From Gammaproteobacteria bacterium (GTDB lineage Bacteria; Pseudomonadota; Gammaproteobacteria; Chromatiales; Chromatiaceae), in NCBI GenBank assembly GCA_008080925.1, contig VMDJ01000112.1, forward strand, positions 1 through 6,976: a stretch of DNA of 6,976 nt. Direction: 5' to 3'. The notes under the pieces are model-generated. The model was not told the DNA's origin. It worked only from the letters and a program-made list of their open reading frames with translations, and did not search any database. A program made the translations under genes and the position numbers. This document shows, piece after piece, positions 1 to 6,299 of the stretch. How positions within the stretch are numbered: the first letter of the stretch is position 1; each line of letters starts with the position of its first letter.

Positions 1-214
1 CCATCTTGATAAGTGAATTCAGATTGGCATTGAGGGCAAGGGGGTAGAGTATTCATAGGGGATCCGTATATTCCGTGAAGAATCTATCTTAACAAATAGC
101 ATCCAATAATCTGGACGTTGAGTTGATCTTAGTCAGCGACAGCTTGTTTTTTGGCATTCAATAAGACTATGAATTAGCGATAATGACGCAACGAAATTAA
201 ACCCCCTCATTCTC
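1..214. other. Non-coding region upstream of the SUMF1-like gene
   Basis: This stretch is AT-rich and holds no gene that I can support. The forward frames hit stops early (the last frame open at the left edge closes near base 45), so no upstream forward gene runs in. Minus-strand frames are also interrupted. An in-frame stop at 170-172 precedes the ATG at 215, with no ATG, GTG or TTG between them, so the downstream gene cannot be extended into this region. A short GTC-AGC-GAC inverted repeat near 132-140, followed by a T run at 147-152, is too weak for a terminator. The region probably carries the promoter of the gene at 215. Confidence 0.6.
157..184 (+). promoter_or_regulatory. Weak sigma70-like promoter candidate
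   Basis: GATAAT at 179-184 matches the -10 consensus TATAAT at 5 of 6 bases. Sixteen bases upstream, TTCAAT at 157-162 matches the -35 consensus at only 3 of 6. A better -35-like element, TTGGCA at 151-156, sits 22 bases from this -10, which is too far. Transcription from here would start near 190-193 and leave a leader of about 22-25 bases before the ATG at 215. This is a by-eye match and may be chance in AT-rich DNA. Confidence 0.2.
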
Positions 215-1105
215 ATGCAGTACCCTGAAAAATCTGGCAGCAAAGCATTGCCTTTTATTCCTGACTTATCGGTCGTTGAGCGACAAACACTTCAAGCAAA
301 GACTGCTGCTTCTTTTGCGATTGATGTGCAATTTTGTGATCGACTTCATGATGGGTCGCATGGTCCTGAGTTAACGGTCATTCCGGCGGGTGTTTTTGAA
401 ATGGGCTCGGCAGAAACAGAGTTTGGTCATCGAGTTGATGAAGCGCCTATGCACTACCAACAGTTGCTCGAACCTTTTGCGATAGGCACGGTACCGATTA
501 CTGCGGAACAATTCGAACGGTTCACAGACGCTACTGATTGGGTCTGGAGTTGGGAGTTAATTCGAAGTGAAGGTCGACATCCGGTGATAAATATTCGGCA
601 TGGTCATGCAGAGGACTTTTGCCGTTGGCTGAGTGATGAAACCGGACATGATTATCGTTTGCCAAATGAAGCTGAGTGGGAATATGCCTGCCGCGCTGGC
701 TCATCAGAGGCCTTTGCCTTTGGTGATTCGGTGAGCTGTAAAAATGTACATTTCCGCGCAGCGTTTCCTTACGACGAAGAAAGGCAAGGTAAACGTTTTA
801 TCTTGCCGAAGTGTGCGCCAATCGCTAAAACCATCGAGGTTGGTCAGTACCCAGCGAATGCTTGGGGTCTGCATGACATGCATGGCAATGTCTGGGAAAT
901 GACATCGTCAAATTACAGCAAGTCGTTGGCCAATCTTTCTCGTCATCATCCGGCGCCCCCCAAGCGCCGTAATAAGTGGATCGCTGTAAGGGGTGGATCT
1001 TGGTTTGATGCGGCGGTATTTTCACGAAGCGCTTCACGCCGTCCACGGTTACGCGATGAGCTTGATGTGAATCTCGGTTTTCGTGTCGTTCGAGAGCTGC
1101 GTTAG
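215..1105 (+). CDS. SUMF1/FGE-sulfatase-fold protein, catalytic cysteines absent
   Basis: This 296-residue protein has a formylglycine-generating-enzyme (SUMF1) fold. Landmarks run in family order: VIPAGVFEMGS near residues 55-65, a 'FAIGTVPITAEQFERF' block, RLPNEAEWEYA at 148-158, the signature GLHDMHGNVWEM at 218-229, RGGSW at 259-263, and a terminal LGFRVVR. Genuine FGE oxidises a sulfatase cysteine using a Cys pair just after RGGSW. Here that stretch reads FDAAVFSRSASRR with no cysteine, so sulfatase activation is unlikely. Such proteins serve varied roles (EgtB-like oxygenases, PvdO-like maturation, ligand-binding folds) and I cannot choose among them. There is no evident signal peptide or membrane segment, so a cytosolic location is inferred. 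The ATG at 215 is the first in-frame start after the stop at 170-172, but no Shine-Dalgarno sequence precedes it. The 79-base gap to dgt suggests it is not necessarily in that operon. Confidence 0.88.
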   Translation: MQYPEKSGSKALPFIPDLSVVERQTLQAKTAASFAIDVQFCDRLHDGSHGPELTVIPAGVFEMGSAETEFGHRVDEAPMHYQQLLEPFAIGTVPITAEQFERFTDATDWVWSWELIRSEGRHPVINIRHGHAEDFCRWLSDETGHDYRLPNEAEWEYACRAGSSEAFAFGDSVSCKNVHFRAAFPYDEERQGKRFILPKCAPIAKTIEVGQYPANAWGLHDMHGNVWEMTSSNYSKSLANLSRHHPAPPKRRNKWIAVRGGSWFDAAVFSRSASRRPRLRDELDVNLGFRVVRELR

Positions 1106-1184
1106 TCACTAAAAACAGCGCCTTCACGCCGGCTTGGATGGTACCCTTAGGGCTTAGCAGATTAAATAAAAATCGACGCCCTTT
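1106..1184. other. Short intergenic gap before dgt
   Basis: These 79 bases separate the SUMF1-like gene from dgt. A very short CCC-TTA-GGG inverted repeat lies at 1144-1152, without a following T run, so I do not call a terminator. An AT-rich patch at 1161-1172 (ATTAAATAAAAA) could serve as a -10 region for the dgt operon, but I found no well-spaced -35. No Shine-Dalgarno sequence is evident before the dgt ATG. Confidence 0.45.
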
Positions 1185-2549
1185 ATGACGATGGAATGGA
1201 AGCGACTGCTGTCGCGCAAACGTTTAGGTTCTTCAGAAGAGCCACAATCAATTACGGCAAGAACAGATTTTCAGCGTGACTTCGATCGCGTGGTCTTTTC
1301 GTCGGCTTTCCGTCGTATGCAGGATAAGACGCAGGTCTTTCCCTTATCTAAAGTTGATTATGTTCGTACGCGTCTGACCCATAGCTTGGAGGCTTCGAGT
1401 ATTGGTCGCTCTCTTGGCACCTTAGTGGGTGAGCAGATCATGGCGCGTCATGGCTTACATGACTTTGAAGCCTCTGATTTTGGCAACGTTGTTGCTGCAG
1501 CGTGTTTGGCGCATGACATTGGTAATCCACCATTTGGTCATTCCGGTGAAGATGCGATTCGCCATTGGGCGATGACAGCAGATTATGGTTCTCGTCGCGT
1601 CGAGGTATTGCGTGGCAGTGAGCGAGAAGATTTTTTAGCGTTTGAAGGTAACGCGCAAGGCTTCCGTATTGTGACGCGCTTACAAAACCCTGATAACCAA
1701 GGTGGCCTACAGCTCACTTCAGCAACGCTTGCGGCATTTACCAAGTACCCGCGTGAATCATGGGTGGGTGGTAATACGCATGCTGGTGTGAGTGCAAAAA
1801 AACAAGGTTTTACAGTCGCTGATCGTGAAAACTTCGAAACGGTTGCGAATGAAGTTGGCTTAATCCGCCGCGATTCACCTTATGCCATGTGGTGTCGTCA
1901 TCCCTTGGCATTCCTTGTCGAGGCAGCAGATGACATCAGTTATCGCGTCATTGATTTAGAAGACGGTTATCGCCTAGGTCACTTTTCATACGAAGAGGTA
2001 GTTGATGCCTTCCTCGATTTATTGCCGGATCGTGATAAGCAAGCGGACCGTCTAAAAGCTATCCGTGAAAAGAAAGATCGGGTTGAGTTTTTACGTGCAA
2101 AGGTAATTAACCAAATTATTTTGCAGGCTCGTGATTGCTTTCTAGATAACGAAGCTGAAATTTTAGACGGCAGCTTTGATCAGCCTTTGCTTGAAATGAT
2201 TCCATGCCGACAGAAGGCTGATCATCTTATCGACCTTGCGGTTGAGCGGATCTATTGCGCACCAGAAGTGGTCAGTATTCAAGCGGCAGGTTTCCAAGTG
2301 GTTAGCGACTTGTTGGAACGCTTCATTCAGGTCATCGATGATGTGGCTGAGCATGGTGATAATGCTTCAGCGCGCAGTCGCATGTTGATCCGTTTGGTGC
2401 CTGAGCAATTCATCGGTCCTGATCGTGTGCCAGTTCAAGATCCTTATTTGCGTTTGTTGTTATTGACGGACTTTGTTTCGGGTATGACAGATTCTTACGC
2501 CGTGACTTTGTATAAAAAAGTGACGGGTATCTCATTGCCAGGTGGTTGA
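1185..2549 (+). CDS. dgt: Deoxyguanosinetriphosphate triphosphohydrolase (dGTPase)
   Basis: This cytosolic HD-domain enzyme should hydrolyse dGTP (and perhaps other dNTPs) to the deoxynucleoside and inorganic triphosphate, setting dNTP pool balance. The 454-residue sequence carries the family blocks in order: FSSAFRRMQDKTQVFPL near residues 38-54, VRTRLTHSLEASSIGR with metal ligand H66, LAHDIGNPPFGHSGEDAI with the H110-D111 pair, FEGNAQGFRIVTRLQ, and LVEAADDISYRVIDLEDG, whose D249/D250 supplies the last HD ligand. The set is complete, so the enzyme is probably active. It is somewhat shorter than E. coli Dgt (about 505 residues), as in many homologues. The ATG at 1185 is followed by another at 1191; neither has a clear Shine-Dalgarno sequence, so the N-terminus is uncertain by two residues. 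The stop codon abuts mazG, pointing to coupled translation. Substrate preference cannot be read from sequence alone. Confidence 0.95.
   Translation: MTMEWKRLLSRKRLGSSEEPQSITARTDFQRDFDRVVFSSAFRRMQDKTQVFPLSKVDYVRTRLTHSLEASSIGRSLGTLVGEQIMARHGLHDFEASDFGNVVAAACLAHDIGNPPFGHSGEDAIRHWAMTADYGSRRVEVLRGSEREDFLAFEGNAQGFRIVTRLQNPDNQGGLQLTSATLAAFTKYPRESWVGGNTHAGVSAKKQGFTVADRENFETVANEVGLIRRDSPYAMWCRHPLAFLVEAADDISYRVIDLEDGYRLGHFSYEEVVDAFLDLLPDRDKQADRLKAIREKKDRVEFLRAKVINQIILQARDCFLDNEAEILDGSFDQPLLEMIPCRQKADHLIDLAVERIYCAPEVVSIQAAGFQVVSDLLERFIQVIDDVAEHGDNASARSRMLIRLVPEQFIGPDRVPVQDPYLRLLLLTDFVSGMTDSYAVTLYKKVTGISLPGG
2540..2545 (+). promoter_or_regulatory. Ribosome binding site that fixes the mazG start
   Basis: AGGTGG lies inside the last codons of dgt and is five bases upstream of a TTG at 2551. 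That is ideal spacing for a Shine-Dalgarno element. The alternative GTG at 2542 lies within this element and has no comparable site upstream of it. The placement favours TTG 2551 as the start of mazG and suggests translational coupling to dgt termination at 2547-2549. Confidence 0.6.
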
Positions 2550-2550
2550 G

Positions 2551-3342
2551 TTGAGTTCGATAAATCGTCTGCTTGAGATCATGGCGCAGTTGCGTGATCC
2601 AGAGAAGGGTTGTCCTTGGGATCGCAAACAAACCTATAAAACGATCGTGCCTTACACCTTAGAAGAAGCGTATGAGGTGGCTGATGCAATTGAGCGTGAA
2701 GATTTCGATGAGCTAAAGAGTGAGTTAGGCGACTTGTTGTTTCAGGTGGTCTTCTACAGTCAGATAGCCAAAGAAGAAGGGCGATTTACTTTTGATGATG
2801 TCGCGGCGGATATCGCGGATAAAATGCATCGTCGTCATCCGCATGTTTTTGCGGACGCTAATTTTGAGACGGAAGAACAATTAGGTTCTGCTTGGGAAGC
2901 GATCAAGGCGCAGGAGCGTGATCGGCAGCCAGATGGCAGTGCACTGGCAGGAGTGACTCAAGGTCTGCCGGCATTGATGCGTGCCCAAAAGCTGACCAAA
3001 AAAGCCTCGAAAGTCGGCTTTGATTGGCCAAACCCTGAAGGGGCTTTCGACAAGATGGTCGAAGAGGTTGCCGAGGTGCGCGAAGCCTGGGCTTCAGGTG
3101 ATCGTGATCATTTAGCTGATGAGCTTGGCGATATTCTTTTTGTAATGACTAACATTATTCGAAAGTTGGGTTTTGAGTCTGAAGAGATCATGCGTGCAGC
3201 GAATAATAAGTTTGAGCGTCGCTTTCGGGCGATGGAGCAGTATCTTGCCGCTCAAGGTCATGGCGACATGACGCAACTTGAACTTGAGCAGATGGAATCA
3301 GCCTGGCAAGAGATCAAAAAGGACGAGAAGAAAAACGTATGA
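2551..3342 (+). CDS. mazG: Nucleoside triphosphate pyrophosphohydrolase MazG
   Basis: MazG hydrolyses NTPs and dNTPs to the monophosphate and pyrophosphate in the cytosol. It is regarded as a house-cleaning enzyme and, in E. coli, as a modulator of (p)ppGpp-linked survival. The 263 codons hold two tandem MazG domains. The first has LRDPEKGCPWDRKQT, the metal-binding EEAYE (E38, E39, E42) and ELGDLLFQVVFYSQ, ending at RRHPHVF. The second has EEVAEVREA, ELGDILFVMTNI and NKFERRFR. I choose the TTG at 2551 because AGGTGG lies five bases upstream, because the N-terminus then aligns residue for residue with E. coli MazG (MNQIDRLL against (M)SSINRLL), and because the catalytic glutamates and total length then match E. 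coli numbering as I recall it. An in-frame GTG at 2542 would add three residues and overlap dgt. The gene overlaps the following Nudix gene by four bases (ATGA). Confidence 0.95.
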   Translation: MSSINRLLEIMAQLRDPEKGCPWDRKQTYKTIVPYTLEEAYEVADAIEREDFDELKSELGDLLFQVVFYSQIAKEEGRFTFDDVAADIADKMHRRHPHVFADANFETEEQLGSAWEAIKAQERDRQPDGSALAGVTQGLPALMRAQKLTKKASKVGFDWPNPEGAFDKMVEEVAEVREAWASGDRDHLADELGDILFVMTNIIRKLGFESEEIMRAANNKFERRFRAMEQYLAAQGHGDMTQLELEQMESAWQEIKKDEKKNV

Positions 3343-4214
3343 GTTACTTACGCCACATTGAAGCGTGTAATCCGGTGATTACTGAGCGTTTTGTGCCGTG
3401 GGAAATCAACGGCCAAGTATATGGGTGGTTGCGCCCTAGCTTTATTGAGCACTTGCGCCAGTTTGATCAGTTATTTGCGTTTTCAGATAGCCAGGTTGGG
3501 TTGTCTAACCCAGCGTTTCAAGGTGAAGCCTTGACCGCTGAGTTAACTGACGTGGTGAATACCTTGTATGAGCAAGGTGTGTTGCCGCACAAGCCTATGA
3601 ATGAACCTTATCCTTTGACTGCTGGTGAGCGTGATGAGGCGATTGCGGAGATTGACCGAGTTGCTGCGAGTCACTTTGGTCTGCGTTCGTTTGGCCAACA
3701 TCTCAATGGGTATGTGAACTACAACGGTCGACTTTTATTATGGGTAGGTAAGCGTGCCCGTGATCGTGCGATCTTTCCTGGCGCATGGGACAACATGGTT
3801 GCGGGTGGATTACCACAGGGCATCAGTTTGGAAGAGAACCTTATTAAAGAATGCCAAGAAGAGGCGGGCATGTCAGCGGCGCTTGCCCAGCAAGCCACCT
3901 ATGTTGGCAGTATTGCTTATAACCGTGTGAATGCGAATGGTTTCCGTCCTGATGTCTTGTATTGCTACGACATTGAACTGCCTGCCACGTTCATTCCGCA
4001 GAATACCGATGGTGAAGTGGAATCATTTCATCTGATGCCTGTCGAAGATGTATTGCAGATTGTCCGTGATACCGATGATTTCAAGCTGAATTGCAATTTG
4101 GTGATCATTGATTTCGCCCTGCGTCACAGGTTGATTTCAGAGGATGATCCGGATTATCGTGCTCTGCTCGCAGGATTGCGCCAAACCCCTGGCGTAATGA
4201 ATGGTTTGAACTAG
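3339..4214 (+). CDS. DUF4743-type Nudix hydrolase, probable oxidised thiamine diphosphate phosphatase
   Basis: The 291-residue protein has an N-terminal DUF4743-like domain (about residues 1-115) and a Nudix domain (about 120-265). The Nudix box spans residues 156-178. It keeps G156, the metal-binding glutamates E171, E174 and E175, and G177. The usual Glu at box position 7 is I162 and the usual Arg at position 15 is K170. The flanks FPGAWDNMVAGGLPQGIS and NTDGEVESFHLMPVEDV are typical of the family that includes plant Nudix 20/24, yeast YJR142W and Nudix-thiamine pyrophosphokinase fusions. Those enzymes convert toxic oxo/oxy-thiamine diphosphates to monophosphates, pre-empting damage to thiamine-dependent enzymes; this role is inferred here from family similarity. 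No pyrophosphokinase domain is fused. The ATG overlaps the mazG stop (ATGA), with GAGAAG at 3325-3330 as a plausible ribosome site. The protein is likely cytosolic. Confidence 0.85.
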   Translation: MSYLRHIEACNPVITERFVPWEINGQVYGWLRPSFIEHLRQFDQLFAFSDSQVGLSNPAFQGEALTAELTDVVNTLYEQGVLPHKPMNEPYPLTAGERDEAIAEIDRVAASHFGLRSFGQHLNGYVNYNGRLLLWVGKRARDRAIFPGAWDNMVAGGLPQGISLEENLIKECQEEAGMSAALAQQATYVGSIAYNRVNANGFRPDVLYCYDIELPATFIPQNTDGEVESFHLMPVEDVLQIVRDTDDFKLNCNLVIIDFALRHRLISEDDPDYRALLAGLRQTPGVMNGLN

Positions 4215-4226
4215 GCTAAGTTGTTG

Positions 4227-6299
4227 ATGAAAAAGCTTTTGTTGTGTTTTTTGGTATTTTTGGTGGGCTCTGTTGGGGCAACGCCAAAGTTTGTGCCAAA
4301 GTCAGAACTGAAGCCCGATGAATTCCAGCGCCGAACCGCCTTGGTCATCGGTCAAGTCCTCGAGTCATTCCACTACACCAAACCCGAGATTAATGATGAG
4401 CTATCGGCGATGGCGTTTGATCGCTATCTCGAAACGCTTGATGCCAACCGTGCTTTTTTTACTCAGGTAGATATACGTCAGCTTGACCATTATCGTGATG
4501 AGTTTGATGACAGCCTTCACAATGGCTTACTCGATCCGGCATACACCATCTTTAAGCACTTCCGTGACAAAGTTGAAAATCGCATTGCCTTTGCCGTGAG
4601 CTTGGTGCGTTTTAATGATTTTGATTTCTCACTTGATGAGACCTACCAAATTGATCGTGAGAAAGCGCCATGGGCGACAGATGATTTTGTCTTGGATGAT
4701 TTGTGGCGCAAGCGTGTTAAGAATGATGTGCTTAGCCTCCGCCTTAGCGGTGAAACTAAAGATATTGAAAAGAAGCTGATTCGCCGTTACGAAAATATTC
4801 GTAATCGAGTACAGCAGATGACCTCAGCGGATATTTTTCAGGCCTTTGTGAATGCTGTGACGTTGAGTATCGAGCCACACACTACCTATATGTCACCTCG
4901 TTCGTCTGAGAACTTTGATATCGGCATGCGTTTGTCGCTGCAAGGTATTGGCGCGGTGTTGCGTGGTAAAGATGAATACACAGAAGTGGTTAAGACCGTT
5001 ATTGGTGGTCCTGCTGCCCGAAGCGGCAAGATTAAATCAGGTGACCGTATTGTTGGTGTTGCGCAGGGTGATAAGGGCGAAATGCTCGATGTTATTGGTT
5101 GGCGTCTCGATGATGTGGTCGACAAGATTCGCGGTCCTAAGGGGTCAACGGTGCGTCTACAGGTGTTACCGAAAGGTGAAGATTCAGGCCGTACGAAAGA
5201 GCTAGCGCTCGTGCGTGATCAGATCAAGCTTGAAGACAGTGCGGCTAAAAGTGATGTCATTGAAGTAGATAACTTGAAACTTGGCGTAATTGAGATTCCA
5301 GGGTTCTATCGTGACTTTAGTGGTGCAGCTAGTGGTACTGATGATTTTCGAAGCACGACGCGGGATGTACGAGAGTTATTAACTAAACTCGAGGCGGAAA
5401 AGGTTAACGGCATCATTATTGACCTGCGCCAGAACGGTGGTGGTTCTCTGACGGAAGCGACCGAACTGACGGGTTTGTTTATCGATAAAGGACCGGTGGT
5501 ACAAGTTAAGGATAGCAATGGCAATGTCGAGTTAGAGCGAGATCAGGACCCAGGCATTGCCTATCGTGGCCCCTTAATGGTTTTGGTTGATCGTAACAGT
5601 GCGTCTGCTTCTGAGATCTTTGCCGGTGCAATGCAGGACTATCAGCGCGCATTAATCGTTGGCGAGCCAACCTTTGGTAAGGGTACGGTACAAACTTTGG
5701 TCGATTTGCAGCGCTACTTGCGAACCGAAAAAGATCTGGGTCGTTTGCGTTTAACCATGGCGCAGTTCTTCCGGGTCCAAGGCGACAGTACTCAGCACCG
5801 TGGTGTAATACCTGATGTGGTATTCCCAACATCTTTTGGTGCGAAAGAACATGGCGAACGCGCACTTGAGCATGCGCTTCCATGGGCTTCAATTGAACCG
5901 GCTATTCGTCCGCGTCCAACCATCTTCCCCATTGAAAAGTTACGTGCAATATCTGAGCAACGTATTCAGCAGGATCCAGGCTTTGCGTTTTTGATCGATC
6001 AAGAAAAGCGCATTGCTGAATTGCGAGACCTTAAGGTGCTGAGTCTGAAAGAATCTGTGCGCCAAGCTGAGCTTGATCAACGTGAAGAAGAGCAACTTGA
6101 AAGCTTGAATCGTTTGCGTGCATATCGTGGTTTAGGTGCGCTTGAATCGTTAGATGAGCAAGAAGAGTTGGCAGATCAGGATAAAGATCCAGAAGGCATT
6201 AAAAAGATAATGCTCGAGGAAGCTGCGCGTGTGATGTCAGATTGGATTGTTAATCAGCCGGTGATTGCGGCAAGTGAATCTCAAGCACTTTTCCGATAA
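4227..6299 (+). CDS. prc: Tail-specific protease Prc/Tsp (C-terminal processing peptidase, S41A)
   Basis: This periplasmic Ser-Lys protease recognises non-polar C-termini and, in E. coli, processes PBP3 and, with NlpI, degrades the endopeptidase MepS. Residues are numbered from the ATG (690 residues; E. coli Prc has about 682). A signal peptide, MKKLLLCFLVFLVGSVGA, has a likely cut after A18. The N-terminal Tsp domain extends to about 235. The PDZ domain covers about 240-330, with AARSGKIKSGDRIVGV. The S41 core contains DLRQNGGGSLTEA, NSASASEIFAGAMQDY with nucleophile S460, and FGKGTVQ with K485 and Q489. The last 150 residues match the C-terminal DUF3340 region and include a Glu/Gln-rich, probably helical stretch. 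All catalytic residues are present. TTG codons at 4221 and 4224 are in frame, but the ATG gives the cleanest Lys-Lys signal peptide; the ribosome site (AGG at 4213-4215) is weak. Prc lies 12 bases after the Nudix gene and overlaps pbpG tail to tail. Confidence 0.96.
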   Translation: MKKLLLCFLVFLVGSVGATPKFVPKSELKPDEFQRRTALVIGQVLESFHYTKPEINDELSAMAFDRYLETLDANRAFFTQVDIRQLDHYRDEFDDSLHNGLLDPAYTIFKHFRDKVENRIAFAVSLVRFNDFDFSLDETYQIDREKAPWATDDFVLDDLWRKRVKNDVLSLRLSGETKDIEKKLIRRYENIRNRVQQMTSADIFQAFVNAVTLSIEPHTTYMSPRSSENFDIGMRLSLQGIGAVLRGKDEYTEVVKTVIGGPAARSGKIKSGDRIVGVAQGDKGEMLDVIGWRLDDVVDKIRGPKGSTVRLQVLPKGEDSGRTKELALVRDQIKLEDSAAKSDVIEVDNLKLGVIEIPGFYRDFSGAASGTDDFRSTTRDVRELLTKLEAEKVNGIIIDLRQNGGGSLTEATELTGLFIDKGPVVQVKDSNGNVELERDQDPGIAYRGPLMVLVDRNSASASEIFAGAMQDYQRALIVGEPTFGKGTVQTLVDLQRYLRTEKDLGRLRLTMAQFFRVQGDSTQHRGVIPDVVFPTSFGAKEHGERALEHALPWASIEPAIRPRPTIFPIEKLRAISEQRIQQDPGFAFLIDQEKRIAELRDLKVLSLKESVRQAELDQREEEQLESLNRLRAYRGLGALESLDEQEELADQDKDPEGIKKIMLEEAARVMSDWIVNQPVIAASESQALFR

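Noticed and set aside
132..152. Possible rho-independent terminator (GTC-AGC-GAC followed by a T run)
   Set aside because: The stem has only three base pairs, and several bases separate it from the T run. It is not stable enough to call.
825..1127. Minus-strand open frame of 100 codons across the end of the SUMF1-like gene
   Set aside because: It lies mostly antisense to a well-supported coding region, has no recognisable domain and is of low complexity in His, Pro and Asp. It reads as a shadow of the real frame.
1144..1152. CCCTTAGGG inverted repeat after the SUMF1-like gene
   Set aside because: The palindrome is too short for a hairpin, has almost no loop and lacks a T run. It is probably chance.
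1185..3342. dGTPase plus MazG as an anti-phage or toxin-antitoxin module
   Set aside because: Both look like the housekeeping chromosomal forms, with no toxin, antitoxin, phage or mobile-element neighbours and no odd composition. Nothing in the sequence supports a defence role.
5506..5892. Minus-strand open frame of 128 codons inside prc
   Set aside because: It is fully antisense to the catalytic core of Prc and has no family resemblance. Other open frames inside dgt and prc were rejected for the same reason.
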